The position numbers and the translations under genes are program-made. Positions 37,539 to 48,739 of a stretch of DNA of 64,000 nucleotides are shown here, in pieces (the stretch's first letter is position 1; each line of letters starts with the position of its first letter). The notes below the pieces were generated by a model. The model was not told where the DNA came from. It saw nothing but the letters and a program-made list of their open reading frames with translations, and did not search any database. This stretch comes from Symbiodinium natans (lineage: Eukaryota; Sar; Dinophyceae; Suessiales; Symbiodiniaceae), in NCBI GenBank assembly GCA_905221605.1, contig CAJNDS010002287.1:310001-374000 (forward strand), in the 5' to 3' direction.

Positions 37539-40090
37539 GCGAGCTATAAGAAAACTACTCGGCCTCACTTAGCAGAGGTACCAGAACCTTGTGGTTGTCA
37601 CGAATAGCTTTGCTCTTTTGAGTTGGGGCCTCGGGATCGACAAGGGGAACACGACTGCGGCGCCAAGGTGTCGAGCCAAGCTCTGCCAGTATGGTTGCTC
37701 CGGATGCTTGTCATGGCTTCTCCGTACGGGTGCTGCATTGCGAGATGCCGGGGCCGAGCGTGGCCCCGGAAGGAGGGGGGGGGAGGGGGGTCAACTTGGG
37801 CTGGACGACAGAAGCTGGGGTCGAAGCAGGGACTGGTGGCTTCAGGAAGTGCGCACTTCCATTGATGGAAGTGCGCAGCGAGGGATGGTCGGAAGAATAT
37901 GCAGTAGGACGGATATGTGGAAGGGCACAGTGGTGGGCAGAAATATGGCATCAGCTGGCGCGCGAAGCCTCGAGGCCTTTTAACATCATGGCTCTCCATA
38001 CTGCAAATCTCCTAAAGCCCTGACCGCCCGGAAGAAGGCCTGAAATCTCTGAACCAGTGACGCTGGAAATGACGGACCCTAAACACGCAGCCTGACCAGG
38101 TGACTGGCGAAGGACGGGCGCTGCTGACCACCGACAGCCGCTTGGTGAAACAGGGAGTGTGGCGTGAAGAGGGCTCTCTTAGGGGCCCAACAAAGGACCT
38201 AAGCGGAAACTTTGTCATTGAGGGGTTCTCTCTGGGCCAGGCGTTTTGCCATCTTGGACAAAGTCGGGCATCGGTTGGGATTCGGGTTGCAACGACGGGT
38301 CTGGCGGTTCCGGGCCAGGCAGGATCGTCGCACGGCTGGACTATGGCGAGCGGCTGCTTGCGCTTCTTTGCCGGAACCAGTGGAGTGGACGCACCCTCCT
38401 CACTCGTCACCGCAAGGCAATGTTTGCTCCCGTTGAATCAGACACGCTGCCCTTTGAAAGGTCATGCTTGGGATGTGTGAGATTTTGTGAGCAGTTGTTT
38501 AAAGACGGAACCAAAGACACGTCAATGCATGTGTGGCAGCAGGGCCAAGACAAGGCCTTGAAACAAGTATGGACAAGGAGATCGGTTTTCCGCCTTCAAC
38601 AGCCTGGCCCTCGCCAGGGGTGCGAGGGTGGTTGAAGAAAAACAAAAGCGAAAATGGAGGACAACTCCGCGGGGCAGACGTCTACAAAGTTGCGACCTTA
38701 AGGTGCGTAGGCCGGGGGGTAGGAAGCCCTTTTTGCCCCCCCCCCCCCCCCCCCCCAGCTCAGGATCGGGAGCCTCGGCGTCTTGAGCGATGGGTGCTCC
38801 TCCTCCTGGTCCGACGGAGGCCGTCAGGGTTGGGGGTTTGAGGGCTTTAAAGCCGAGCCCCCAACATGGCTTGCCTTCCTTGAGACTCTTAGACTCCTTG
38901 TGCTGTTGAGTTGAGAACAGGCCACCAACCTTTGAACCACCCCCCCAGAGGCCTTAAGACTCAAGTCCAGGATCCGCAACTTCAGGCCGTTTTGGGGGAT
39001 TTCATATGCGACTTGCAGGAAATGCAGCGTTCATCCAGAATATGCTGGCGCTCCCACAAGCATTGTTGCCGGCTGCAACAACTGAGCCGCCAACTGCGAC
39101 GCCAACTGCGACGCCAACTGCGACTGGTACGAGCCTGGGACGTCGTTCTGACATCTCCGAATCCCCTATAAACCACACCCAAATTGGCGTAGTTGTGCCC
39201 TTTGTCATCCTTTGTGTACCTTTATGCAGTTTGCTGTGGCGGTCATCGGTTCCATCGTCTGTCCAGTTCCGTTCTTTCGGGGGGCATATTCTCGACATGC
39301 CAAACGCAGCTTAAGACATACTCTGAGAGGCGTCCGCACGCAGCTGCCATGAAAGGGGTCCCTCCTCAATGCTCGTGAGACAAAACCCACAGCCTTACCC
39401 CGAGCTTTCAAGCCGTAACACCTGTAGCGGTTATCAAGCACACATTGGGGTGCAGGGTTCAAGGTTGCTGGTTCAGGGATGCAGTTGGGTTTGCAGCTTT
39501 TAAGAATCCACATCCTCGAGGACAACTTCTATGCCCTGATGATGAGGGGCGTGAGGCAGGGTATCGCATGTGGGGACAGATGGGCTTATTGATGATTGGT
39601 GGTTGCCTGGAGGTTTACTCAGAGGGGGGTACTGCAGGCTTAGGGCATGGGTTCGTTACACTGAAAGAACGTGGGGTTTGCCTGGCATTCTGTGTTTGGG
39701 TGCAGCTCAAGCTCAAGATGGAGGTGGTGTTGGTAAAGCCATGGAAAGCCCAATTGCGGGAGGCTCCGCGTGTAGGATGTCAGCTCGAATGGCTGTAGAC
39801 AATGCGGTTCATCTAACCTGTAACCTCTGTGCCAGTTGAGTCGGAATTCAGATGCGCCGTCTCTTGGTTTTAAGGGCATGGGATGAGGTGGCTTTCTCAT
39901 ATTTTCTCATGGTCTGTTTCAGCGGTGCAAGAACGCCCAGCCAAAGGCGCCGGAAACTGCCACATGCTGAGGTGACCCTTGGGTTGAACAGTGTTCATCT
40001 CCCCTGGGCCCTTCAGGATCTAGAGAGCTCTAAATTTCCAAATGGTTTGGCAGAGTATTGCCCACGCCAACCGTGCTTTAGAGTAGAGAG
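37539..40090. other. No recognised gene
   Basis: Several overlapping open frames (38.1-38.6 kb, 39.0-39.3 kb). The piece at 39006-39240 has a Pro/Thr/Ala linker and a hydrophobic run but no splice support. Confidence 0.3.
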
Positions 40091-40263
40091 GGAGCACTCC
40101 CCGTTCTACTCAGACCCGATGGGCCCAGTGGACACATTTTTGATGCTCTTTCCGCCGAGCTTGCCAGCTTTGCTCGCAGCCCGCATGCTGCAGTTGCCAC
40201 GGTTGTCTTCAGCGAAGAAGTCAACCGGTTCGCTGCAGTGGGCTTGTCGGCTTATCAGAAATG
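40091..40263 (+). CDS. Long exon candidate, unknown protein
   Basis: AG|G acceptor and GC donor, 173 nt, phase 0/2, the longest single exon seen upstream of the hydrolase. It reads GALPVLLRPDGPSGHIFDAL, SAELASFARSPHAAVATVVF and SEEVNRFAAVGLSAYQK. Alternating helix-like segments; no family recognised. Confidence 0.48.
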
Positions 40264-40569
40264 GCCTTGAAAGTTTTAAGATTGCAAGGCCCGGTGGCTC
40301 TTAGTCTTAGTTGGGCTTGAGAGCGAATCATATTGGTCCCTGGCAGCCAGGACTCAAGGACAGCATCGTCACAAGCGCCATGGTGCCAAAACTCGCTTTC
40401 GGGCTCGTCTGCGCCAATCAAAGCCGTTGCCTCCGTCAAACGGAGTTGCTCGGCCATCGCGCGTCTGCCAGCAAACTGCAAGCTGATGGGGTCTCAGCCC
40501 TCTGCTTCTCTGCGTCATCCTAGGGCACCGGTGGCCGAGGATATCATACTCGCACAGGCCCCCCCCCCA

Positions 40570-40653
40570 CCCGCAGATCGTCAACTCGAGCCACAAGGAT
40601 TACAACCGAATCGCTGATTTTAATGCCCTTGAAGCGCTTAGCAGCAGACTATG
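40570..40653 (+). CDS. Possible C-terminal exon before the hydrolase
   Basis: After a CCGCAG acceptor a frame reads IVNSSHKDYNRIADFNALEA then LSSRL and a TGA stop. It could close the gene upstream of the hydrolase. The acceptor is followed by A, not G, which breaks the rule seen elsewhere, so support is weak. Confidence 0.25.
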
Positions 40654-41425
40654 AGCGTGTTTGCAGGAGAGTTTTGTACGAGCGGCAGGTAATAAAAAGT
40701 CTGCAGCCGGTGACCCGACGGGCACGTGAAACTCGACATTCAGACCATGGGGTCCTTGAGGTTTAGGGCACAGGGGTGAGCCCTGTAGGTCGCGCGCAGA
40801 CTTGGCGCATCACGAAGTGCCACTTGTCCTTTGCAGTTTTTGGCACGCAGCTCAGAGGTCGGCAGTTGCAGTTCTCCGGAGCTTCCAAAAGTTGGTAGGG
40901 ACATGTACCCGGGGTGGAGATTATTTTGGGCACGTGTTGAAGATGCAAGCGCAAAGGGTAAGAGCTATGCAGCGCAACAAAGAGAAGTCTTTGGTGTTCC
41001 TTGGGGCCCAGCTGTGGAATCGTAAGTGGAATCGTCCTGCATGAGCCCTCTCTCGTCAACCTGACATGCAAAGCACCCAAAATCCACCCATCTAAGCCAC
41101 TTGTGCTTTTGGGTCTGCAGTTGATGCAGGAAAACATGCGGCTCAAACTATTCCTTTCTGGAACATGTAGGGTGCATACGCAGCAACGAACATCACGAGC
41201 AAAGAGGAACCAAACAGATCGCGGGACTCAGACGGACCCTCCCACGTCAGACGATAACACGGGACGTCAAGGTCACAAAATTTGCACCCTGACCGGGGCC
41301 TCACTTAACCAGATGCGCGAGAACGGTGTTCTTTTGGAGCTTAAAGAGTCCTTTCCCCGTTAGTTTTCAAGAGTTTTTGGTTCGCTCAGCTGGGAGTCCG
41401 AGACATGGCCTCGTAGGGCCATCAC

Positions 41426-41640
41426 ATGATCGCCATGACTGAGAAGCGATGGCAGCGATGGCAGCTTCTCGCGCTGAGCTGCTTCGTGGGCGTCGTGCTG
41501 GTGGTCAAGCTGCTCGGCATGTGCAGTTGCCCCGTGGCCATCCTGAGTGCTGCCGAGAGCAAGGTTGGCGAACGTGGGGCACCTCTCGGCACAACTGCTG
41601 CCGGGGCCAGCGCCCGCCGGGCGCCTGTTGCAGGCTGGGG
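41426..41640 (+). CDS. Candidate first exon with signal-anchor
   Basis: The frame from the ATG at 41426 (second Met at 41435) begins MIAMTEKRWQRW and continues with a hydrophobic run of about 20 residues (LLALSCFVGVVLVVKLLG), then a Ser/Ala/Gly-rich stretch. Charged residues before the hydrophobic run fit a type II signal anchor. It is the last ATG with such a profile before the hydrolase exons, so I take it as the start of that gene; no splice link to the next secure exon (42530) was demonstrated. The 3' end of the exon is unknown. Confidence 0.5.
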
Positions 41641-43933
41641 CAGAACTGCGGGTTCGCGCCATCCAAAGAGTCCAAACTGAAACACGTGCCTCTTGACGCT
41701 CACCCGATAGCCACACGTTAAGCACATGCAGCTGCCTGCTGAACTAGCCCTGGAACGAGCTTGACATGCACTCATTAGTCCGCATGCTCCGTATGAGTCT
41801 CCGTACATTCTGGTCCGTCTATGTCCGTATCTTATCCTCCGTATATTGTACTCCGCATATTATACTCCGTATATCATACTCCGATTATTATACTCTATAT
41901 TATACTCTGCATATTATACTCCGTATGTGATACTTCGTATATTATCCTGTAACATACTCCGTATGTTATGCTCCGCATATTGCTCCGTGGACTCGTCAGC
42001 TGTGGTGTTTGAAAGTGCGGTCGCCGATTGTCATGAGGATGTGGATCTCGCCAAGATGAAAGACAAGGTCTACGGAGCCTTGCCTGCACTGGTTGGGCTT
42101 GCAAGACTCCATTCTGCCAAGCTGCCAAAGTTGTTTAGGGTTTAGGGTTTAGGGTTTCGGGTTTAGGGTTTAGGGTTTAGGTTAGCTGGAACATCCCGGA
42201 ACGTCTGAATCTGAAGACTCTTTGCAAAAAGCGGAGCTCGGCCTTTTGAGGCGTTGCGGGCTTCCAGCACGAGGAGCTGGCTCGGGAGCTGGGCTTCGAA
42301 GCCCCTTGGAAAGCAGAGAGTCTGCAGCAGCCTGAGAGGAGTTTTTGAGGAATCCTCCCGGCGCAGAGAAGGCACACATGATCACCACACGCTTGTTGAA
42401 GTTTGAGGAGGCAGCGAAAGCATACGGGTAATCAGCAGAACTGATGGGTCTGGTGCTGCAGTCGTGCCGTCTTGTGTCCGTAGCCGGCGTCGGCTTCAAC
42501 CTCAAAGTTCTTGGCGCCGCTCGGCTCAGGCTTTCCGGACTTGGGGAGTCGACCAGCTTCAGCTGGCGCTCGAGAACGCGCTGAAGTCGGGCTTTTGGGT
42601 CATGGCGGTCTGGCTGATTGAAGGGGGGCCTCGGGCGAGTCCCAGGTCCAAAATCGGCCCGAAGCAACCCTATGGCACCCTGAATGGCGCGGAAGCCTGG
42701 CATGAGAAGCCTCTCAATCTTGACAAAGTAAAGGCAAGACGCCCAAAAAGCATGGGAAGCCCCAAGCTCACAAATCCTGGCCTCAAATCGCACGGAAGCT
42801 TCGGTTTCTTGGTCTTCCTTGAGAAGTCCAAGGATGCCTTAGAACATCGATCATCTCAACCGCGAGCAGCCTAGACATGCCTAGACTCCAACAGGGGTTC
42901 ATCCCAAATAAAATCCCTGAACAGCAGACCCGAAGGGTGGACATCCGCCTCCCAAAAACCTGCAAAAACACGAACCTCTTTCACAAAGTCCGTCTCAAAA
43001 GCCCTGAGGTTTATCGGGCATCTTATGGAGATCAGCCCGAAAGACCCCCAGTCTGATCCCCAAAAACCCCCCCAGTGAGGCGTTGGGGCACTCATACAGA
43101 CCTTTGGAGCATATGGACTCTGTGAGCACACTCTGCGAAGTTGAGAAGTGCAAAACTAAGGCTGGCCTCGATATGACTCGTGACCCTCGGTACTACAAGG
43201 GACACGAGCACTGTGCTGCAGACTTGGAGGAGAGCAAGTTTTGGAGGAGTGAGGCCAAGCGCATTCGCGACATCGTGCAGCGGACGCAGTTCAACCGAAA
43301 CATTCTTATGTGGCTGGCTGCTTGATGCAATTGGGACCTAATTGGGACCTAATAAAAGCCCGCTCTGACAAGCGTACGCCCCAAGCAGGGCAAGCTCTAG
43401 CCTTTGGCTCGCTCAGCTCTACTGGGGTCGCAGTGAGGTCGGCAATGAGCTCGAGACTCCGATCGATGCGGAGCGGGGAAGCGATTGCCTATGGCGACGC
43501 GTGAACTGGACGCTTGCCAGACCTTAGAGATGCCCTCTTTTGGTGTGTTTTCCGCTTTGCCCCTAATGCCCTAGTCCCATGGAAAGCCCCTGGGCTGGCC
43601 TCTCCAGGCTAGACATGCCGAAACGTCTCACCAGGTAACGCTGGGCGCTTTAGGCAAGTCAAGCAGGCAACCAGATCCTTTGTGGAGCATGACGGCCAAT
43701 GCAGAAGACGAATCGAACACGTGCCTCCCATGCACTTTTTGGGCCCCGGCCCCCCCCCCCCCCGTGGAGACGCCTCTAGTGTGATTGGTGCCAAAATATG
43801 CATGTTCCCGCGGGGGGAAGTGCTCCGGACCTAGGATGGCTGCGAAGGTCAAGGAGGCCTCGTGGTCTGCATGTGTCCCTGAGCGCCTGTTGTGTTGCAA
43901 CCAGCACTGCCCTGGCCGATAGATACCGTAGAG

Positions 43934-43984
<51 letters not shown>

Positions 43985-46900
43985 GAAAGAAAGAAAGAAA
44001 GAAAGAAAGAGGGAAAAGAAACGAGTGAGAACCCTGTAGCCCTGAAGCTGTATGATATGTCTTCTGCCCAAACCGTTTGTGCTCCGAATGTCGATGTGGG
44101 GGTTTACGAAAATAGGGGACCCCGCCAGTATAGATCCCCCAAATAGTAGGATTCTCTTATCATAAGGGCCCGCAACCCTAGACCCTAAACCCTAAACCCG
44201 AAACCCCTAAACTCCTAAACCCCTAAACCCCTAAACCCTAAACCCTAAACCCTAAACCCTAAACCCTAAACCCTAAAGCCTAAACCCTAAACCCTAAACC
44301 CCCCATTGGTTGCCTCCTTGTGAGGTGGACGCAAGCCATGCTGTTGGGATCGCCCTTGCCGGAATCAACCCGCGGCCCGGGTTGCACAGATTCCTCTGAC
44401 AAGGGTTTAGGGTTTAGGGTTTAGGGTTTAGAGGGGGATTCCCCTAACGAGCTTCCCAGCAGGCTTCACGGCCTGTGTTTCTTCGCCTATGAGCTCCTCT
44501 GCTTTTGGGTTTTGGGTTGCCCCCTGATTCCAGAAACAAATCCATCTGCTCCAGATCTGGATGCTGCATATCACGCCCAAAAAACCATAGCGGTGGGCTA
44601 CTGCTGGTGGGGTCGAACCCAATTCCCTTCGGAACTTGGGGGCCCGCTCGCATCAGGCGAAAAGTGGCGAAGGTGGCCGATATCTGCCCACAAATCGATG
44701 TCCTGGGCACCAATATCTATGGACGGGGCTTCATGGGTTTTTACACTTGGGGCTCAGGATTGTCCCCGTCAGATGCCACAGGGGCCTCTATGTGTCCGAA
44801 GATGTCCGAAGGTCCCTGATAGTGCCAAAGACATCAACATCTGAAGTTGCCATCCCAGTGGCGAGGAAACGACATCCGAGATGTCGGGGCGCGGCTGCGT
44901 GAAGCTGGTTGGACCAAGCCGTGGGCAGTGTTCTTAGCCGTCTTGCCTGCCATCAGTACACCCGACATACCAAGACCATGGCATGCAATATCAGGTTTGT
45001 TTTTCTCGATGTTCCCCCGGTGGCTCCTCTCTCCCTGCGGCGGTAGTGCGCCTGATTTCAGTGAAGCTTCTGAGGCCTTTACCGAAGTCGGTGGTCTCGG
45101 CCCTTGGCAGGCAACCGGGTTTCCTGGACATGTGGCCTGTGAAGACACAAGTCCCGGGATAGGTTTCTTCGAGTGCAGTCACCCTGACCCCAGGTAACCC
45201 GCCCTGCACGCCCTTGCTCACCCCCCTCTACCGCCCTCCCCCCAGTCCACAAGCACTCGCATCCTTCCCCAGCCGCGATCCCTCTACTTCGTGTGTGGAG
45301 GCTAAAAAAAGCCCTCCTAGGGCTCTTAGATCACAAGACAGGGCCTTCCAGACCTACAAGTGTCAGGTGCCTCAGACATCTTGGGGGGCGCCGGTGGAAC
45401 CGCCCCGGGCCGAGTGTGAGAAGCAGACCCAAGGAGCAAAACTCTCATTCGAGACCATGTTGCTCCTTAATCTTGAAGCATGATGAGTCGTGAGTAGTGT
45501 GCTTCCTCTGAGGTCGTCCACGGCGAAGGGGCAGTTCTTAAAGCGCGCGCTGCAACTTTGCATAGACGACGACGCTTGCCTTGCAGCGAGGCAGCCGGTG
45601 CTTCGAGTTTTGAGTTTTGAGTATATTGCCCCTGGTCCTGATGTACACAGTGTATCAGAGGACATGTGTGTGGCATTCATGGTCTTTCTCTGGGGCTGGA
45701 AATGGGAGAAGACCGCGACATGGTTTGGCCTCCTCAACGAGTGGCCTGGGGGAAATGCCCCAGTCCAGGGCCACCAAGAAGCAGTTACATGCTACAATGT
45801 ACTACTACATGCTCTTGCAAGAGAAGACACATGTGTACCTGGTACGGAAATGTTGCGTTAGGGAGCTGCAGTTGCACCGCAGTTGCACCTGCCACACACG
45901 CTGTGAGCAGCGGCGCCTCCAGCAATCTGCTAAGGCTATCTCAACGACATCGGGCAGCCTCTCTACGACATGTTCGCCCCCATAGACAAGACTTCCTTCA
46001 GGAGCCCTCCGTACTCTCCATGAGAGACGTCTCTGTTTCAATGAAGCTCGGAGCTGGAGACCCGAAAGCTCCCGAAAAGCAGTCATTCAAAAGCCTTGGA
46101 AGCCAAAAGCCTCAGTGTCATGGAGGAAAGAAGAAAGAACAGAACCAAGCAAGGCGAGGCAAGGCGAGGCATGTGGGGCACAGGATCCACGTTGAGAAGT
46201 TCCTCGTCGATTCCGACAAAGCGGTGCCCTTGGGGTTTACGGCGCACCGTGGCGCCGAAGTCCAACTGGACCTGCACGCAGTCGCAACTGGGCTCAGTCC
46301 TAGCGGCTCTCCGTGCGCTTCGCGGCTTGCTCCCCTCCCCGCCGAGGAGAGAGTGTGAGTGTCTTGAGGCGACCCATTGCACTGGAGAGCAGGATGCATG
46401 GGCCAACTGGTTTGTGACGAGAGTATCTTGGCCTTGTATGTTGAGATACAATTGGGATGATAAGCGCACTAACTACTTGTTTGCTTTTGGCTGACTGTAC
46501 ATCGGGAGGGTGCAGAAAAGCCCTTCTCAAGATGCAACAGAAAGGAGTCTTTGGTCAGTCCCAAATCCGACGGCAACATCGCCGAAGAGCCGCAGACTGT
46601 CATTGAGCATGTGGTGGAAGCCTGCGAACCGGGAAGCTTCCGTGCGAAGCTGAAGACTTCGATGCTGGAGGAAGGCAACTATCGCCTGTATGGCTTTGCA
46701 AGAAGGACGGAGAACCCAACGTGTGGTAACGGTGCAACGGTTGCGCTGTCGCGCTCAGGGTCAACAGTTCTTGGGGTTTCTTGCGGGGACTTTTGTGCCG
46801 TGCAAGAGACACTTCCTCTCTTCCTTGAAAGCAGTGTCGTTGCAAGGGTGCAGTGTCGTTGCAAGGGGTAAGGGCCCAGAGTTGCTCTGAGACAACAGCC

Positions 46901-47126
46901 CCCCCAACGCAGCAGTGAGTGTCGCTCAATTCGAAATCCGTGTGAGGACACAGGATGGTGCCATTCTGGGATATCCGTCGACAGTGGAGGCACCGAGTGA
47001 CAAGTGGACGAAAGAGATGGCCTGCAATGCCCGCGTGGCGCGCATGCCCAGGCCTCCATCTCCATTCCCTTCCACATCGGCAAGGAGAAGTGCGCCGACG
47101 TCAAGAAGGGGAGATGCTTCGACGAG
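41426..47126 (+). CDS. Glycoside hydrolase, family-2-like TIM barrel, probable membrane-anchored enzyme
   Basis: About 14 phase-compatible exons on the + strand encode a retaining glycosidase of the clan that contains the GH2 TIM-barrel domain. Order of recognisable blocks: a putative N-terminal anchor, FRTWGVDQL, a long helix, NRNILMWL then VGNELE (acid/base Glu in GNE), VGIALAGINPRK, CPQIDVLGTNIYG, LREAGWTKPW, AFTEVGGLGPWQ (likely nucleophile Glu), SWGAPVEPSSTAKG, VFLWGWKWEKTATWFG, then beta-sandwich-like segments (GFTAHRGAEVQLDLHAV; SDGNIAEEPQTV; EEGNYRLYGF; ASISIPFHIGK). Substrate cannot be told. Nearly all donors are GC (42619 and 44721 use GA). The segments between about 41.7 and 42.5 kb and between 45.75 and 46.18 kb are not resolved, and the true C-terminus is unknown. 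The family assignment rests on motif order and spacing. Confidence 0.78.
41815..41990. repeat. Short tandem repeat TACTCCGTATATTA
   Basis: About a dozen degenerate units of 13-16 bp. Confidence 0.8.
42530..43856 (+). CDS. Hydrolase exons carrying FRTWG and the GNE acid/base motif
   Basis: Exons: 42530-42619 (AFRTWGVDQLQLALENAL, then a hydrophobic strand ending AVWLI), 43200-43316 (GHEHCAADLEESKFW, helix, NRNILMWL), 43438-43493 (VGNELETPIDAERGSDCLW) and 43835-43856 (MAAKVKE). Phases are 0/0, 0/0, 0/2, 2/0, so they join without a break. The pattern RTWG, then a strand, then a long helix, then LMWxxGNE is that of the third and fourth strands of the GH2-like barrel, in which the Glu of GNE is the general acid/base. 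The first donor is GA; the others are GC. Confidence 0.8.
43933..44022. repeat. (GA)n and (GAAA)n microsatellite
   Basis: GA run followed by AAAG units. Confidence 0.9.
44098..44172 (-). mobile_element. Truncated family A element
   Basis: Reads in reverse orientation as the right half of the copy at 58026-58128 (GGTTTACGAAAATAGGGG, then ATAGTAGGATTC). It stops where a CCCTAAA array begins at 44172. Confidence 0.45.
44172..44434. repeat. Telomere-type arrays around a hydrolase exon
   Basis: CCCTAAA-type array at 44172-44303, exon at 44325-44371, TTTAGGG array at 44404-44434. Confidence 0.85.
44325..45110 (+). CDS. Hydrolase exons carrying the nucleophile region
   Basis: Exons: 44325-44371 (VDASHAVGIALAGINP), 44657-44721 (RKVAKVADICPQIDVLGTN), 44866-44924 (NDIRDVGARLREAGWTKPW) and 45075-45110 (AFTEVGGLGPWQ). 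They join in phase 0/2, 2/1, 1/0, 0/0. The chain gives the classical order of HPxx, then ICPxIDVLGxNxYG, then the next strand TKPxxxTEFG-type motif, where the Glu is the catalytic nucleophile. Donors are GC, GA, GC, GC. The first exon sits between a CCCTAAA array (44172-44303) and a TTTAGGG array (44404-44434). Confidence 0.82.
45367..47126 (+). CDS. Hydrolase exons after the active site: end of barrel and beta-sandwich
   Basis: Exons: 45367-45401 (VPQTSWGAPVE), 45513-45573 (SSTAKGQFLKRALQLCIDDD), 45661-45743 (DMCVAFMVFLWGWKWEKT, ATWFGLLNE), 46184-46283 (IHVEKFLVDSDKAVPLGF, TAHRGAEVQLDLHAV), 46545-46697 (ESLVSPKSDGNIAEEPQTV ... EEGNYRLYGF) and 47052-47126 (ASISIPFHIGKEKCADVKKG). The TxWGAPxEPSS and FLWGxKxExTxTWxG motifs are typical of this hydrolase group, and the later blocks fit its C-terminal beta-sandwich. 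All donors chosen are GC. An exon is missing between 45743 and 46184, one between 46283 and 46545, and one between 46697 and 47052. Confidence 0.7.
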
Positions 47127-48426
47127 GCCCCCCTCCGGTTTCAAAAAGCGTTTCTGTGGCCATTGATGTTCGCTCGCCGGCCATCAAGTCGAGGTGACGC
47201 GCCTCATGACCAGTGCTCGCCGCATGGGCTATGCTTCCTGGCCGCTGGACTTGCAAGGGATCCGAAGATACCTTCCCTCGGAAACCGCCAGTTGACATCG
47301 CACAAACAGTGCCTCCCCCACCACGGCACGCATGCGCCTGTGCACGGCATTCATGCGCCTGGTGCGTCGCACGCAGGCCAGCGGCTGCACTCCTCCCAAC
47401 ATCATCCTTCAAGGACTTTGGGGGCTGGCTCTGTCCGAGCTCGCGAGGACTCCAGCTTCCAAACACAACATGTTAAAGTCCATGCCTGGCAGGAGTTCCA
47501 GGCTGCCTTGCATATGGAGAGTGGGCGCCTTAGGCAGCTTGAGGAGTGGCCGATCTGTCAAAAAAAACGAATGCTGAGGTCAAGCTGACTGCCCTGCACC
47601 TTGCTCCGTCGAGATCCCGGCCAACGCCAGGCAGAGCGGCAGAGCGCACACAGGAATTGTTTCTCTGCATTCGGGAGTCCTCCATCCGGCGTCCTTCATC
47701 GGGTGTACCCGCACCTGCTACGTTTCAGAACGGGAAACTCGAAACAAACCGCCACCATTGTCGAGACGCTTGGGCGACCCACCTCGGAGTTTCCATGTCG
47801 GAGTTTCAGATACGGAAAGCGACCGGAGCAAAGAGCTGCCGGCCAGGCAGCAGAGACAGGCTTCTCTGTGAAACCCTGTCAAATTCCACAAAATCCACAG
47901 GGAACCGGGGCGGGTGGGTGGTGAGATGTTGGGGGGGTGGAGGCTAGGTCTGCTTGTTCCAGACGCCTGCGGGCCGACGCGAATTGAGAGAACTGGCCAG
48001 GAGACCCAAAACCCAAGAGGCCAAGAGAGCTAAGAGGACCCTGGGAGAGAGTCACAAGAGCTGCTCAGAGGGAGCACCAGCTGCCAGTACCAATTGCTCT
48101 TCTGCGACGAAGCTGCGCTACGTGGTGGGCGTTCCGGCCATACAGGAGCTGACGCCTGGACGTCGTTTAACAGAGCCTTAAAAGAGCTTGGTGAGTTTGT
48201 TCGTCGGTTCAGAATTCTCTGAGGCGAAGAAAGGCGGTGTGCGTTCGTGCCCAGGGGGCTCCTGTGTGTACTGAGGCTGAATCCTCCAAAGCTTCCGTCC
48301 CCAGATACTTTTGTTTGCCACACGGCGAGACCGACTGAAGAGTGTCCCTCAGCAGAAAGCATCTGGAAAGCATCATCTGGAAAGCATCTGGAGAACGACT
48401 TGGGATTGTCAATTACTTCAGCTGAG
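47127..48426. other. Region between the hydrolase and Brr2, unresolved
   Basis: May hold the 3' exons of the hydrolase. A candidate at about 47489-47555 reads EFQAALHMESGRLRQLEEW after an AG|G site. No stop or poly(A) signal could be assigned. Confidence 0.3.
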
Positions 48427-48491
48427 GCTACTATGGCACGAAGTGGCTCATGGACACGGGAAGATTCACCATGCCGGATTCATTCCCAGAG
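48427..48491 (+). CDS. Exon candidate, function unknown
   Basis: AG|G acceptor, GC donor and an open frame reading YYGTKWLMDTGRFTMPDSFP. It lies between the last secure hydrolase exon and Brr2 and could be a downstream exon of the hydrolase gene or of a small separate gene. No family recognised. Confidence 0.45.
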
Positions 48492-48739
48492 GCGTGTGGT
48501 CTCAATATGTCATCATATGTCATCATTGGGGAAAGCTATTGAAGGTAGATCGGCTAGATGCCTGCGGGATGCCGTCAGGTCACGGCCTACTCGTCCTGGG
48601 AAGATGGGCAGCTCGCACTCTGGAAGCGTGCACGGAATGGTTGCAAGAGACCCTGCCCCAGTCTGGCCCCTCGTCTCTCTGGAATCAGTGCCGAGAAATC
48701 CCCCAAACCCGAAGCCCTCTTAGCCACAACCTGCAGCCT

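Larger units (their letters stand above)
23236..42182. repeat. Further telomere-type arrays, middle of the window
   Basis: CCCTAAA at 23236-23297, 34025-34070 and 35817-35872; TTTAGGG at 42133-42182. Only these sub-ranges are repeat. Confidence 0.8.

Noticed and set aside
43628-44071. Minus-strand frame of 147 residues with a Ser/Leu run
   Set aside because: It crosses a (GA)n tract and lies opposite a proven hydrolase exon.
45760-45870. Frame ATKKQLHATMYYYMLLQEKT as the next hydrolase exon
   Set aside because: The intron before it would be about 25 nt and the peptide does not fit the family there.
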